A stretch of 64,000 bases of DNA from Cordylochernes scorpioides. Lineage: Eukaryota; Arthropoda; Arachnida; Pseudoscorpiones; Chernetidae. Under the pieces are notes generated by a model that was not told the origin of the DNA, ran no database searches, and saw only the letters and a list, made by a program, of their open reading frames with translations. The position numbers were made by a program, and so were the translations under genes. Positions 10,940-23,159 of this stretch are shown here, one piece after another. Numbering within the stretch: the stretch's first letter is position 1; each line of letters begins with the position of its first letter. The stretch spans positions 112,840,010 through 112,904,009 of the forward strand of contig CP092863.1 of NCBI GenBank assembly GCA_030710605.1, in the 5' to 3' direction.

Positions 10940-11950
10940 TTTTTATGCAAGTGAAACGTCCAAAAAGTTATATTACCATTTCGAGAAATTTCGAAATTTA
11001 TTTTTTTATTCTAAAATGAATAAAGCCAATTACAGGCATATCCAGATAAATTGGGTATATTTCCTTATTTTAAAATTTTCTTAAAGAAGAAATTACTATA
11101 TAAAATTTTCAAGGGGTAAACATGTTAGATTTTATTATTTTATTACTAATTCAAAATTTTCTTTTAATAAGAGAAAAATAATAATATTTTATTCTTATTA
11201 TTTTTTAAATATACTCTGGGAAATTTAAATTAATTTTTTTTTACTCTGTAAGAGGATAATTTTTGAGGGCGCCACCTTTTAAAAATTAGAGTCAGGACGA
11301 AGTACGCGAACTGAGAGGACGGTCTTGAGAGGGCTCGCGACCTGATGGGAGGCTGGGGGATGGTGTCTGGAGAGAAATGGTAGGTTAATATTTTCTCTAT
11401 TAATTTTTAGGTATGAGCCCATAAAGGGCTCGTTTTATATGTCGAAAAGGCATATTCATAGTTTTATTTAATAGGTAAAAATCATATTTTGCATGAAGTC
11501 TTATAATTTGCTAAAAATAAATTTTATGTCTACTTAGAATTGTCTACAAATGAAAGTTTGTAAAATCTATCGAGGTAAAATAAAAACTCATGTTTTACTA
11601 TTTTAAAAGTGTGTTTGTAATACTTTATCCTTAAATAAATACAAATATATACTAAACAAGGTCCACTAACCATCAGTGGTCTTATTGGTTTAATGAATTT
11701 GCCTTAAATGATTCTACTCGTAAAGTAGGGATAAGAGGAAGTAAATGTATACTATGGATAAACTATGTATGAACCTTTTGGTGTTCGCTATCTTTCTATG
11801 TGTGTATCTAAATTTTGACCCACGTTGGTATATAATTAAAACATTGTTGTTGCTGAGCTAAACCAAAGTTTAAGTCCGAAACGTCCTCAATAGGACCTTA
11901 AATAAGACGTAACAGATCTCTAATGTTTTCATGCGTCGAATAATGTAAAT
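10940..11950. other. AT-rich, no gene seen
   Basis: Mostly low-complexity AT-rich DNA with one less AT-rich island (about 11265-11390). No domain, tRNA or clear terminal repeats were found. Confidence 0.5.
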
Positions 11951-11954
11951 AACT

Positions 11955-12560
11955 TATGTAAATAAAAATTTCTCCTTGTTTGGCGCAAGTATCCCTTGCG
12001 GGATATAGCGCTTTGGAAATAAAATAATTGTAATAATTGTAACCTGTATACCATGGTTTAAGGCTATGACCCTCATCAGTACAGGGACGGCTTCATAACA
12101 TCCTACGAGAGGAGTTATGTCAAATTTACCAAACAGGTGTTTAAGCTGGTGAAGTAGCAAGGGGGGCCGCTGTTTTTCAGGCAAGATTACAACATTTGTG
12201 GGAGCATGATAATCATTTACCAAAAGAGGCACCTCTCCCTTTAATTGTGCATCAGAGCGATGGCATTGTGCAAAATGATTGGCAATGAAGAATAAAGACA
12301 TTTTAAGTCACAGGATAATTTGAGTTACTCTGTATTCCATAAACAAAAAACAGACTTTATAAAACAAAGAGCCTCTCTGATACTAGAGTAGAGAAGTTTG
12401 GAGATTAAACTGGCGAAACAGCTAGGAGTGTACATCACTGATGAGCTAGGTCCTCTCATAATTTTTAGCATTTCAGTATAAGGTTTTAATGCATATTCAT
12501 TACTGCTTTTACAATTCAACGAAATCAATAAGAAATCATTCATGTGGTCAGGCTTCTTTA
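11955..12560. repeat. Dispersed repeat fragments
   Basis: Includes CCAAAAGAGGCACCTCTCCC near 12219 (also at about 9630 and 29538) and a degraded ACTGGCGAAACAGCTAGGAG...CACTGATGAG block of the foldback family (about 12408-12460). The minus-strand frames here overlap these repeats and have no recognisable domain. Confidence 0.5.
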
Positions 12561-12611
12561 TTTATATAGAAATCTTTCTATTGTTTTTTTCATGTGTTAG
12601 GCGTATTTACG

Positions 12612-12776
12612 CAAATTTGGCCTTAAATACCCATTTCTTGGTTTCTCAAGAAGCCTCTGGGACCAAAAATCTTTTTGGTCGCAGTGGTACAGCCTACTCC
12701 ACGCTGACGAGCGCCAACAGCGTTTGTGGATGGCTTTTCTTGATTTATCAAGAAATTGGGTTGGCCAAATATCACG
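12612..12776. mobile_element. Inverted-repeat (MITE-like) element
   Basis: The terminal arms TTTGGCC...CCATTTCTTGGTTTCTCAAG and CTTGATTTATCAAGAAATTGGGTTGGCCAAA are inverted relatives. No transposase is present. Target duplication could not be identified with confidence. Confidence 0.5.
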
Positions 12777-12859
12777 GAGCAAGTTAAATAAACGTTTAGT
12801 TTATTTTTTGCTCCACTAGATGGCGCTCTGCCACTAAAAAGCACATATGCTCGTGGTCA

Positions 12860-13256
12860 GGATATGCCTTCTTTATTTTTAAATAGAAATCTGTGGTGCC
12901 TAGAGCATCGCCCTCCTCCTGGAGAGTGGAGGGGGCGTGCATGTGACCTCCTTGGAGCGTTGGGAGGTCGGTAAAGAGGGGGACTGGAGTCGTCGTCAGG
13001 GTGGAGCCTCTTTAGGGCGGATGTGTGGCGTCCCCATCCGGCTGGCCACAAAGTAAGGATATAGAAATCTGACCCTGGATTGCTTGTTTATTTCGTAAAA
13101 AAAATATAAGAAATGAAAACATTAAGGTTTGTACGGACCAGGAGACTGTTGTTGGGTGCTGCGCTACCTGGAGTATAGGAGCTCCATCTATTATTTCTTA
13201 CTGTGGTGAATCTCTATAAGACCGCTGGTCTTAATAAAGCTTTTTTGTGTGTATAA
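12860..13256 (+). pseudogene. LINE-like 3' fragment with stem-loop and GT tail
   Basis: A GC-rich body (12895-13050) is followed by CTGTTGTTGGGTGCTGCGCT (codes LLLGA), a stop, and a 3' UTR that ends in a stem-loop at 13217-13233 (TAAGACC GCT GGTCTTA). The stem-loop directly abuts ATAAAGC and a TTTTTTGTGTGT tail. The same 3' end occurs in reverse at 30273-30400. The upstream RT is missing, so the copy is 5'-truncated. Confidence 0.6.
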
Positions 13257-13266
13257 GGTTTTTAGA

Positions 13267-13451
13267 AAGAAACACAAAGTAATAAGACCAAATAATAAAT
13301 AAATAAATAGTATGTGACGTTTAAGTAACAGCGTTGTTACAATCTTCAGACAAAATTGTTGAATTAGCAAAAATTATAATGTTAACAATGCTGTTACCGA
13401 AATGTTACACATTATTTATATTTTTGGTTTTGTCTTATTACCTTGTGTTTA
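13267..13451. mobile_element. MITE, TIR family AAACACAAAGTAATAAGACC
   Basis: The left arm AAACACAAAGTAATAAGACC and the right arm (inverted) GTCTTATTACCTTGTGTTT enclose a GTAACAGCGTTGTTAC inner palindrome. A second copy with the same arms is at 26962-27091. It is non-coding; the frame at 13334-13639 crosses its edge and is not a gene. Confidence 0.75.
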
Positions 13452-13874
13452 TAATCTATTATCCAAATTGTACCTTATCGTTTGTAGAAAGAGTTTTTAA
13501 CTCTAAGAAAAATGTGTGTCAAAATGTCTCTCGATTGTCACAGAAAGATGGCCTTAAGAAAAAGATGATGATATTTACAGAGTACATATATCTACAGAGA
13601 GAAGAGTTATACTCACCCGGAAATTTCTTCTGTGAATAAATCAGCAGATAAAAATTTACTTGAACTTGGAAACAGAAGATTATAGGCAAAATCCAGACAG
13701 ACGAAAATCCCACCGACCAATCAAATGATAAGGCCCGTGGGTATTTCGTCTGTTGGTATTTTGCTTCAATTTGCCGATAGATGGTGATATCTCTGGACAA
13801 TCATAAATGATTAGTAGCAACTTGTACAAAAATAAAAAACAAATATAGCCAATAGAATACTTTATACGGAACTA

Positions 13875-14214
13875 CACTTATGGATAAAATTAAGGAACTT
13901 GTATATCGGGATTCAGACAAAAACTCTGAAAGATACATTCATGGACAAAACTTAAGGTAGTTGTACATTTTAGCATGTATATCGGATTCGGACAATAACT
14001 CTGAAAGATACACTCATGGACAAAACTTAAGGAAGTTGTACATTTTAGCATGTATATCGGGATTCGGACAATAACTCTGAAATATATTACAGTGACCTTT
14101 ATTGAAGATACACGAGATAACCAAGTATGAACAAAATTGCCTTTGTCTCTTTCAAGATAACAGGCTAACGCGGCATTAAAGACTTTCCATTTCCTTAAAT
14201 TTTGTCAATGAGTG
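13875..14214 (-). mobile_element. 76-bp-unit MITE, small copy (2-3 units)
   Basis: Flanked by TA on both sides. The left end is CACTTATGGATAAAATTAAG and the right end CTTAAATTTTGTCAATGAGTG, an imperfect inverted pair. Inside are 2-3 direct repeats of the 76-bp unit (on minus: ACTTCCTTAAGTTTTGTCCA...ATCCCGATATACATGCTAAA) and a unique block containing CCTTTATTGAAGATACACGA. Transposase is absent. TA target sites and the TIR style fit a Tc1/mariner-like nonautonomous element. Confidence 0.85.
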
Positions 14215-14514
14215 TAATTCACTATAAAAAATTTAAGTACGTCTTGAATTATATAAAATATCTAAAAGCTTTAGAAATAGACAGTATGCAAATATTACAG
14301 ATACTTCTTGTGATACCCGGGTTGTCCTTTAGAGACTTAAGTCTTTTTTTGCTTTATTCACAATGGCTGTGGAGGTTCAATTCGTGAGATGGCACAAAGC
14401 AGGTTTAGTTCTTGGAAGATTTTCCAGAAATCTGGGTCACTTTAAAGAAGAAAGAATAAAAAATAAAACGGCTTCCTAGGATGAATTTCTTACTTTATTA
14501 TATATACAATAATT

Positions 14515-14695
14515 CGGAAGACTAACAACCCGACAGTTGGTGACATCAGCTGGGTATCAACAATGAGACAATAAGTCTGAAGACCAACCCTGACAGTTGG
14601 CGACATCTGATCAGCTGAATGTCAACAACGGACAATAAGTCTGAAGACCAACAACCCGGACAGTTGGCCACATCAGCATGCGGCTCCATCACCCA
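14515..14695. repeat. Imperfect ~65-bp tandem repeat, 3 copies
   Basis: Three degenerate units each contain (A/G)AAGAC(C/T)AAC...CCNGACAGTTGGNGACATC. No coding potential is recognised. Confidence 0.7.
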
Positions 14696-15000
14696 ACAAG
14701 ATACATTCATTGAGAAACAACGCACTCAAATATTAGCCTGTCGACACACTGCGGGATAAATTCAAGCAAACAGACAATAGTTAACCTATCTACAGAATGA
14801 GTCGTTTGTAACAAAATTCAATAATTTTTCAGAATAACTTGAGGTATTATTACGAAGTGTGGAACTGTTGATCTAACGGTAAGTCGTTCGGCCGTGTGAG
14901 GAAATTTGTCTCAGGTCACTGGTCAAAAGCCGCCGAAGTCACGCTCACAGAAGTATTTTTCACATTATTGACCAGGAATTCTATAGTTATATATGACGAT

Positions 15001-15170
15001 AATTCGAAACTATTATAGACGATATAATAATTCTTTTTTTTTTTAATAAAACAATTACTACTGCCCTTACTGCGACTTCCATTAATTTTTCCATCGCAGT
15101 AAGGGCAGTATAATTTGTTTTATTTTTAAAAAAGAATCATACGCGTCTATAATATTAATAGTTTCGAATT
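15001..15170. mobile_element. Foldback MITE (ACTGCCCTTACTGC family)
   Basis: Inverted arms run from ATTCGAAACTATTATAGACG through ACTACTGCCCTTACTGCGA to a short loop near 15080 and back to AATAGTTTCGAAT. The same architecture is seen at 19307-19520. The flank CAGATGGTGCGC matches the CAGATGGCGCGC flank of that copy. Confidence 0.8.
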
Positions 15171-15604
15171 TTCAAAACAGATGGTGCGCTAATGCATCAT
15201 AATATATTACGACAAAAATGCAGGGAGGATGAAAAAAATATTTTATTGGAAAATACCGTTTTTATGAAGTTTTGAACCTTACAATTCCTTCAACTGATGT
15301 AAGTATTACCTTAGTTCTTATTTTTATTCCCGTTGAAGGGCAGAAAGGCTCGAAAAGTTCGTATAAATATTAAAATCCTACAAGAAATTCCTGTGTTTTC
15401 GAACCAAAAGCATGTACAACGGAAGGGTACTAACAGCTGGGCCAGTTGAACTATGGAAATTAGCTGGTAGAACAAGTAACAAGTATTGTTCTATAATTAT
15501 ACAATTCGCAATATTTTTCTAAACGAAATTCCTACACAGTTTCATCCAAACTTTATAATCACTCAATTTGTCACATCACACGGTCCAGAAATACTTACAT
15601 AAAA

Positions 15605-15875
15605 GAGGTCTATCAGAAACACCAAATTGATCCTGCGGAGAAACTGAACAAACTGCTCTTCACCTTATCTATGACTGTTCGAACTTTACAGAAGTGAGAC
15701 ATCGATTGTTCTCTGATTTATCTCAGCCACTTTGTCTATATAAATTTTATGAAATCTGTAGAATAATACATGTAAATATTTAATTCTAAGTTCTAATTTG
15801 TTTGTTGTTTTGTTTGTTTCCTCTGTAATAGGCGCAAAAATTTCAATATCGCGCCTGGTTGATTAACAAATAAAT
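15605..15875 (+). pseudogene. LINE ORF2 C-terminus and 3' UTR
   Basis: The frame reads RGLSETPN-stop-SCGETEQTALHLIYDCSNFTEV, a LINE C-terminal CCHC-like motif in which a TGA replaces what is probably the first cysteine. It stops at about 15782. The 3' UTR (TTCTAAGTTCTAATTTGTTTG ... TCAATATCGCGCCTGGTTG ... AATAAATAAG) is shared with the copy at 26500-26755. RT and endonuclease domains are missing, so the copy is 5'-truncated and inactive. Confidence 0.75.
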
Positions 15876-15879
15876 AAGA

Positions 15880-17170
15880 AAGTTTTGTTCTGTAAAATAA
15901 ATTGATGCTTGTGTTTCACATTTCTACCATCACAAAACTTATACATCGTTTCCTTTAATTCAATCACCAAGAATAAACTGCCAAAAATCTTACTATAAAA
16001 CCCAAATAAAAAAATATACAATACAATATATAAAGCGGTATGTGGTAGATTGAAATATGAAAAAAAGTTGGGAGGATTCGCCATTTGAACAAGACATTCT
16101 TTTAAAAAAATTATCCATAAAATTACAAGGTTGTCCCAAAAGTTCGTAAACACTTGTAAAGAAATTTAAATAGCAATATTATTCGCCGTTATGTATAATG
16201 TCTTTGTATTATGTATAAAGTAATTGTATTATTATGTATTCGCCGTAATAATATTATTCGCCAAGTAATAAGAAAAACAACGTTTTAAGAAAAACACAAA
16301 ACCTTATATTTTAGAATTTATTTAAAAATTTAAATAAAAATGTGCTAAAATGTTTTTAAACTTAAAATTAAAATCTATATATCAAATGACATCGAATAGA
16401 ATTTTCAATCTAAGACCTCTACGAAATTCATCACAAAAAGGACAGTAGACAATTATTTTATTCTGCTAACAAACCAAAAAAAATCATTATAATAGTTTCA
16501 AAATTCAATAACAGATGGCGCCCTACGTATTTTAATATTTAAAATATTGTAAATATTTACATATGGGTATCAAAATAGTAATTCTATCTAAGAACGTAAA
16601 AAGAAATCAAGATACCAGCGGTATAATTTAACGAGAAAAAAAAAGCATTTAAAAAAGTTCAAATAAAGGGCGAAAAAAAAAAGAGAACATTTAAAAAAAA
16701 AAAAAAGAATATATATGAGGTAAAAATAGGATAGGGGAGAGTCAAGAACACTCGATGGCGAAAACAAGACCATTGAGAATGAAATACGAAAGGAAAATGA
16801 TATATTTAGAAGCAGAAGAGGGTGTGGTGAATGAAATACGAAAAGAAGAATATATATTTAGAAGCAGAAGAAGAGGGTGTGTGGAATTCCAGTGAAGAAG
16901 GAAGGAGAGCGGTGACCCCAGGACCAAAGAAAAGGAATTAAAAAATCGGAACAGGCGGAATCCAATGTGGAGCGTGTTCCCATTCCAGACGTCCTTGACA
17001 CTGGCGTTCTTCCTCCACGTCTTGACCGTAATATCTGACCCACACACATTCGACCTTTTTTTTTCTTTTTTTGCACCATCGATAACTCAGAATTCAGCCA
17101 ATTTGTCCATTTTATAACGTTAATAAGTCATTTCATCAAGAAAATACTTTGTAAAGAGGTTTGTTTCAGT
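15880..17170. other. AT-rich, no gene seen
   Basis: Contains poly-A/poly-T tracts, a CAGATGGCGCCCTACG motif near 16512 like those bordering foldback MITEs, and a purine-rich stretch at 16600-16900. No support for a gene. Confidence 0.5.
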
Positions 17171-17171
17171 T

Positions 17172-18075
17172 TTATTGGAATGATTGGAATGCCTGAATGT
17201 GGAATGATAGAATGATTGGAATGTTTGTATGGAATCATAGAATGCCTGGATTGAACGATGAAACGCCTGGATGGAATGATTGGATGAAATGATTGGAACT
17301 CCTGGATAGAATGATGAAATGCTTGGATAGGACGATGAAACTTCTAGATGGAATGCTTGGATGGAACGATGGAACGCCTTGATGGGGCGATGAAATGCCT
17401 GGAAGGAATGATTGGAATGCTCGGATGGAACGATGAAATGCCTGGATGGAATTATTGAAACTCCTGGATGGAATGATGGAACGCCTGGATGGAACGCCTT
17501 GATGGGGCGATGAAATTCCTGGAAGGAATGCTCGAATGGAACGATGGAATGTTGGATGGAACGATGAAATGCCTGGATGGAATTATTGCAACTCCTGGAT
17601 GGAATTATTGAAACTCCTGGATGGAATGATGGAACTCCTGAATGGAATGATGGAACGCCTGGATGGAATGATTGGAATGCTTGGATGGAACGCCTTGATG
17701 GGACGATAAAATGCCTGAATGGAACGATGAAATGCTTGAAGGGAATGATGGAACTCCTGGATGGAATGATTGGAATACTTAGATAGAATGATGGAATTCC
17801 TGGATGGAACGATGAAATGCTTGAAGGGAATGATTGGATAAAATGATGGAACGCCTGGATGGAATGATTGGATCGCCTGGATGAAACGATGTAACTCCTG
17901 AATGGTATGATTTGAATGCCTGGATGGAATGATTGGATCGCCTGGATGAAACGATGTAACTCCTGAATGGTATGATTTGAATGCCTGGATGGAATTCCTG
18001 GATGGAACGATGGGACTCTTGGATGGAACGATGGAATGCTTAAATGGAATGATGTAATGCCTAGATGGAACCTGT
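17172..18075. repeat. Degenerate GGATGGAATGATGGAACGCC minisatellite
   Basis: About 900 bp of loosely repeated ~20-25 bp modules made from the blocks CCTGGATGGAA, TGATTGGAATGC and CGATGAAATGC in varying order. A larger duplicated block lies at 17865-17985 (GATTGGATCGCCTGGATGAA...GGTATGATTTGAATGCC). The frame at 17577-17786 is a product of the repeat. Confidence 0.9.
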
Positions 18076-18079
18076 CTGC

Positions 18080-18641
18080 CCTTTAAAAAAAATACTTATA
18101 AAAAACAGTAGTAAAATTTGGTACGATATTTTATTACGTTAATACCTTAATTTTGAGATTTAGAAACACAAAATAAGAACATTTTAAAATATGTAATAAA
18201 TCTTTTTAATACCCAGTTTAAAAATATTTTATTAAAAAAACACATATCTCTGCGATCTTTTTTTTCCCACAGATTTTCCCAGTCTGAGGACCAAATAATT
18301 GTTTGAGACAGGTTGATCTCTTTTTTAAGGCTGCAAAGTTCAAACTTCCTGTCTATTCTAATAGATAGTCTATCAGATATGTGATAGCCTTCCATGTTGT
18401 CTTTTCCTTTGAGGTTTTCTTCACATTATTCCGTTTTTAGAGCTCTGGATAGCGACACAAATAAATTTACTAATTTTAAATATCAACTATACTGTCTCTA
18501 AATCATTTTCATTAGCAAAAGAACACCTCTCAGCTAAATATTATTCCTTCCGTGGTGCATAGGCAACTACCATTTGCCTTAATCAGGATCAAAATTTTGT
18601 CAAATTTCGATTTTTAAATATCTTATGCTTTTTATTGTTCA
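18080..18641. other. AT-rich, no gene seen
   Basis: No recognisable coding or RNA signal. The minus-strand frame at 18147-18395 has no domain and is low complexity. Confidence 0.5.
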
Positions 18642-18735
18642 CTAGCCGAATGACCCGGGGCAACGCCCGTGTTTTACCCGATTGAATGTTTTGATTCAAA
18701 TACTATTTGTTACAATTAATAATTGGCGCCTTATA
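18642..18735 (-). mobile_element. Helitron 3' terminus (minus strand)
   Basis: On the minus strand this reads CAATCGGGTAAAACACGGGC-GTT-GCCCCGGGTCATTCGG-CTAG|T: a GC-rich hairpin, a short spacer and the terminal CTAG of Helitrons, next to a T. It is homologous to the 3' end at 31487-31571. The matching 5' end (TC...TATATAAAAATG) was not found to the right, so only the 3' part is claimed. Confidence 0.7.
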
Positions 18736-19306
18736 TAAATGCATATGTTAGTTAATAACTATAGCCTATGTGCTTTATCTGTCTATGTACTGTTGGCTTC
18801 TGTAGGCGTCTCTTACTGGGAAAAAGAAAGAGAGGATTCCATTTGGTTATTATCTAATATATGCATTTATTTAGGGAGCGACCCGCTCCAACACAATAGT
18901 TACAAAGACGAAATGGCGAGGGAGGGGGCAAAGGTGGCGTGACCGTAGCCAACCAATAGGAGGGCGCCATTCCAAAAAAAAAAGCAAACGGTGACAGAGA
19001 CGACTGATGAAGAATGACGCCCGTAACTGTATATAGAATTATATTTTTCGTTCCTAATGAAAGTGTGATATTCATCAATACGTCTTTAAAATTAAGTGAA
19101 TTTTTATCTAGTTAAAGGTTTCGTTTTAGTAATGAATATGAAAACCGGGGAAGAAATCTCATCAATTTCTATTATATCGTTATCAATATTTTATCAATAC
19201 TCTCTCATCGCTTTATTAAAACTATCAAATTAAAAGTTCAAAATAAATGTGTGTAAGAGAATAATAATAATTATTATATCTATTTTTTTATTGATATTAT
19301 TTTTAA

Positions 19307-19520
19307 AATTCGAAACAATTTTAAACGCGTAAGATTCTTTTTGAAATTAAACAATTTCTACTGCCCTTTGCTGCAATGGAAAAATTAAACTGGCGAAACC
19401 GCTGGGAGGGTTCACCACTGATGAGCCAGGCCCTCCCTTTAATTTTTTCATTGCAGTAAGGGCAGTAGAAATTGTTTAATTTCGAAAAGAAGCTTACGCG
19501 TTTAAAATAGTTTCGAATTT
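19307..19520. mobile_element. Foldback MITE (ACTGCCCTTTGCTGC family)
   Basis: Long inverted arms (ATTCGAAAC...AAACGCGTAAGATTCTTTTT...CTACTGCCCTTTGCTGCAATGG, and the reverse) enclose a core with CTGGCGAAACCGCTGGGAGG and GATGAGCCAGGCCCTCC. That core is shared with copies at 9.5, 32.0, 52.5 and 62.6 kb. The flank CAGATGGCGCGCTAGTGCAT is shared with the 15-kb copy. Confidence 0.85.
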
Positions 19521-19559
19521 TGATAACAGATGGCGCGCTAGTGCATCATATTACAAATA

Positions 19560-20700
19560 TTATTTTTAACTATTTCGAAAATGTAATGCATTCACTAGGC
19601 TACCAAATGACAAAGTTGCAACTATCATGAACGTAAAGCGAAACATGGAAGCAGACGAAAACTAATAAACCATCAGACGACGACCTTGGGCAAGGTCACC
19701 GTCACGGCCATGGTCACGTGATATGCAAACACGGTCTCGGATTGGTCTAGGCGGAAGTAGAAATGGGGAAATCTTGCCAAGTATAAACATGGATTGCTTC
19801 AATTAAAATGATAAATTGATTTTTTTTAATTATCCCCACACGGTAGCCATATATATTGCTTTTCTTTCTTTATTTAGCATTAAAAATGATCAATTAATTC
19901 CATTACCTTTTTGTGATTAAATCTCTTATGGAATCTAAGATCCACCCCTCTCTTCCCCTCACATACACACATTACTTACGCAAAAATATACTTTTTTTAT
20001 TATTGTAATTTTGACCGAGCGTAAGTATTTTAGTGGTTTGTGAGAAACCTATATTTTCCTATAAAAATATGCAAATACTCCACTGAAGGGAACACTATGA
20101 AAAGTGAACGCTTTCACAACCATATTATGTAAATAAAACTGACAACAGCTCAAATTACAAACGTGTTTTGCGTGTGTGTGTTGTTGTATGTATTTTTCTT
20201 TTTTATAAATTTTACAGTAGAACCTCTCTTTAAAAGATAACACCTAGTTGCAAAGTCAAAAGTGTCCTTTAAAGCAGACGCTCTTAACCTTTTTTTTTTT
20301 GGCTTTTGGTCCGGTAAAATTTATGAAAAAAAAATCGAAGACCAGTAATCTTTTTTCAATATAAAAAACGTTACAAGGTATTAAACTACTAGGTAAGTTA
20401 AAATTCTTATTCAAAAAAATTCTAAATCCTAAAATAATATTAGTAATGTATAAACTATCTTACGCAATTTTATTATATATTTTAATAAGAGAGTTTTCTT
20501 TTAAATGCAGATATGAGTAAAAAAACTCAAGGGATCGGTCATAATATTCCATGGTGATGAACCATCGGACTTTAGTTTTAAAAAACGCGTGATCAATTTT
20601 TATACTTATAGAGCACATAGAAATCTTAAATTTTGTCAAATTGCATTGTCATCGGGAATAAACTAGTATACCAAATTTCAGATTTTTACGTGTTTTATAA
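19560..20700. other. AT-rich, no gene; pogo-like TIR fragment near 20218-20275
   Basis: Contains AGTAGAACCTCTCTTTAAAA...AAAGTGTCCTTTAAAG, a half element related to the copies at 59067-59227 and 63044-63211. Otherwise no feature is supported. Confidence 0.5.
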
Positions 20701-20703
20701 GTA

Positions 20704-20882
20704 CAGTTAAACCTGTCTATAGGGCCCCCTCTTGGGACTCGCCAAAATAGGATGCTATAGAGAGGGGGTGCTATAGACCGGTCACTTTTAATGTAAATCG
20801 CATCGTACTACGTATTTAAAATCGGGCGCTATAGAGAGGGAGGCGCTATTTAGAGGGGGCGCTATAGACAGGTTTTTAACTG
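20704..20882. mobile_element. pogo/Tigger-like MITE, 179 bp
   Basis: TIRs CAGTTAAACCTGTCTATAG and CTATAGACAGGTTTTTAACTG are flanked by TA on both sides. CAGT starts and TA target duplications are typical of pogo/Tigger-type Tc1/mariner elements. Internal subrepeats of GGCGCTATAGAGAGGG-type are present; there is no transposase. Confidence 0.8.
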
Positions 20883-21025
20883 TATATTAAAAATTGACCA
20901 CAAGATTTGTGGACAAACATACATAGACGCAAGTTGAATAAAAGCTTTTAAAATGTTACTCATTGTAAGAAAAATTATTTATAAATTTATGGTCACAATG
21001 TTTTATTAAAAATATATTTAGTTAA

Positions 21026-21316
21026 TACACCTATCCCCCGAATTACACGGTAGATACGTTCCTGAGAAAAACGTGTAAATCGAAAATTTAAAATGTTTGC
21101 GAAATATTTATGCGAAGAATTACAGACAGTGTGCGTGTGCAGCAAGTCAGCACATAAGCTCGGGATTCCTCGTGAGATGTGTACACAGCGCATGTGTTCA
21201 ATCACAGTAACATTTAGTATAGTGCGATAAAAACAAAAAAAAAAAACTTATTTGGAAAACCGTGTAAAAGCGAAAACGTGTAAAACAAGTACCGTGTAAA
21301 TCGGGGGATAGGTGTA
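21026..21316. mobile_element. Tigger-like MITE, about 290 bp
   Basis: TIRs CACCTATCCCCCGAATTACA and (inverted) TGTAAATCGGGGGATAGGTG are bounded by TA. The subterminal GTTCCTGAGAAAAACGTGTA and GGAAAACCGTGTAAAAGCGA are also inverted relatives. There is no coding capacity. Confidence 0.8.
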
Positions 21317-21439
21317 TTTATTTTATAGAATCGCAATAAATCTTTTAGAACTCCCGGATACATTAGTAGGTGTCTTTGTTAGAGAAAGAAAAGTTTAATC
21401 ATTAAAATTATATTTGATAAAACAATCCCTTGAATCCAT

Positions 21440-21615
21440 ATTAAAACAAGAACATTAAGTCTCCAGGGAAAAGTTTATTTTTAAAATATTTTTTATTTAA
21501 AAATCTCTCAAGCTTTCGGGCAAGAAAGCCTTTCTACAGGAGAAAATATTTTACATTATTAAAACGCCAATAAAATAAGATCTTTTCCCTGGAGGCTTAA
21601 TGTTCTTATTTTAAT
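21440..21615. mobile_element. MITE with TIR AGAACATTAAGTCTCCAGGG
   Basis: The inverted ends AAAACAAGAACATTAAGTCT / AGGCTTAATGTTCTTATTTT flank a core with CTCTCAAGCTTTCGGGCAAG. A second, longer copy is at 29762-30010, in a matching ATTAAAACAAG / GATTCAAGGGAT sequence context. Confidence 0.75.
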
Positions 21616-22029
21616 AATTAAAATTGTATATCACAGATTAACACAAAATGTTGACCATCACGATTAAATAGGCACATCCAGAATTCTCAAATGAGAATTT
21701 TTAGATGGGAAAACGCCATCTATCAGAATAAAAATCAATTAATCATTCATTATTAGGTAAATTCCAACAGATTTGCTAAAATATTTTATTGATATATCAA
21801 TAAAAATCAACCACATATGCCTTTTAGGTAATGGCTAGTCAGCGTGGTAGAGACTGTACCCAATCAATCCAACAAGGTATTCGAAAAGGCTCCTTGAAAA
21901 ATCAAGAAATAATTAATTTAAGCCAAATTTGTATAAGTACGCTGAAAACCTTAAAAGAGAAAGAAGGAGTAAAAAGAAATAGAAGAAGAAGGTCAGACAA
22001 GGTATATCTTCTGACCTCTCAAGCAATTT

Positions 22030-22265
22030 GAAAGTTAATTGTAAGACGACATTTGAAAACCATACCGCATGTGTTTCCTTTAAACGAAAAATCAAAATTT
22101 ATTTTAAGGAGAAATAACGACTATTTCTTACCTTAGGGATGAGGTATGAAAGGATGAATTGTGAAGTGTAATGATAAACGGAAAAATAAAAGTGTCCAGG
22201 GATGGGAATCGAACCCACAGTGTTCCGCTTACCGGGCAGATGCCATGTCCACTAGGCTAATAGTA
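22030..22265 (-). mobile_element. tRNA-derived SINE
   Basis: The 5' head (minus strand, 22264-22194) has an A-box-like TAGCCTAGTGGACATGG and a canonical B-box GGGTTCGATTCCCATCCC. It lacks a pairing acceptor stem, so it is a SINE head and not a tRNA gene. The body continues through TTTCCGTTTATCATTACACT and ATAGTCGTTATTTCTCCTTA. Two more copies of the body are at 27470-27745. Transcription would be by RNA polymerase III from the internal boxes. Confidence 0.75.
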
Positions 22266-22763
22266 TTAGATACAATAATAAAAAGACATTTATATAAAGT
22301 TAACACTCCTCTTTTAAGGTCTCCAAAGATTTAGGCTCGAAAACACTTAATTGTAAGGTGACTTAAAATAAAAGGGTCATTTTCAATATATAAAAATAAG
22401 TTGGATCCGTGATCTTGACCTTAATAAAGGTAAAATGGGTTAAACGTATCTTACACCATGTTATTAGAGAGGTTGTTTTTGTTGTGTTCTTCTAAACGTA
22501 TTGTGATTATTTATTAACGGGATAATAAATTGAGAAATGTATTCTTTCATTTTAATACATATATAACATTGGGTGGGATATATTAAGATGAAATAGAATG
22601 GTGAAGATAGTTAAAAAAAAAAATAATAATAATTAATAGCTGCTGTGCACATGACTGGTACTGAGCAGGATGAACAAGCACCAATTTTATCCTCCTAAGG
22701 GAACGGCAGTCCTTGATTTCCAGACTTAAGTCTAGTCATCTACGGACAATGACAGAATGGTTA

Positions 22764-22923
22764 CAAGGTTTTCCCACAATGTACTAAATGCAATTCTCAA
22801 CCTTTAACCCCAGACCACATTATTGACTATATTGGCTCATCCTTTAATAAACTCGACTTATCCCCGACAGACACCATCAAAAGTCTCAAGCTCTACAGGC
22901 CTGATACTCTGATATATGATTGA
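22764..22923 (+). pseudogene. LINE ORF2 C-terminal fragment (CTKCNSQPLTPDHIID type)
   Basis: The open frame reads VFPQCTKCNSQPLTPDHIID and later TIKSLKLYRPDTLIYD before TGA. This is the C-terminal zinc-finger-like motif of a LINE ORF2 (CX2C...H...C, the last position here being Y). A rearranged relative sits at 49138-49350. No RT domain is upstream, so it is a 5'-truncated remnant. Confidence 0.7.
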
Positions 22924-23159
22924 ATGTATATAAGAGATAAAAATAAAAAGAATTAATAGAAAGTGAACGGAAGAATGAAAAGAATAATAGAAATAATGAT
23001 TTATAAGAGAATCTATGAATAAATAAAGAGAATAACTCAATATATAGGACAGTAATGACGCCATTATTGACCAGAAAATGTTCAAAAAGCAGAAAATTTG
23101 AAGAAGAAGACTTGAATTAATGGACTGGATGGTAAGCTCTGAAGAAATGAAAAAGATCA

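Noticed and set aside
22194..22264. Functional tRNA gene
   Set aside because: The B-box and T-stem are good but the acceptor stem does not pair, and the sequence continues into a body repeated elsewhere; called a SINE head.
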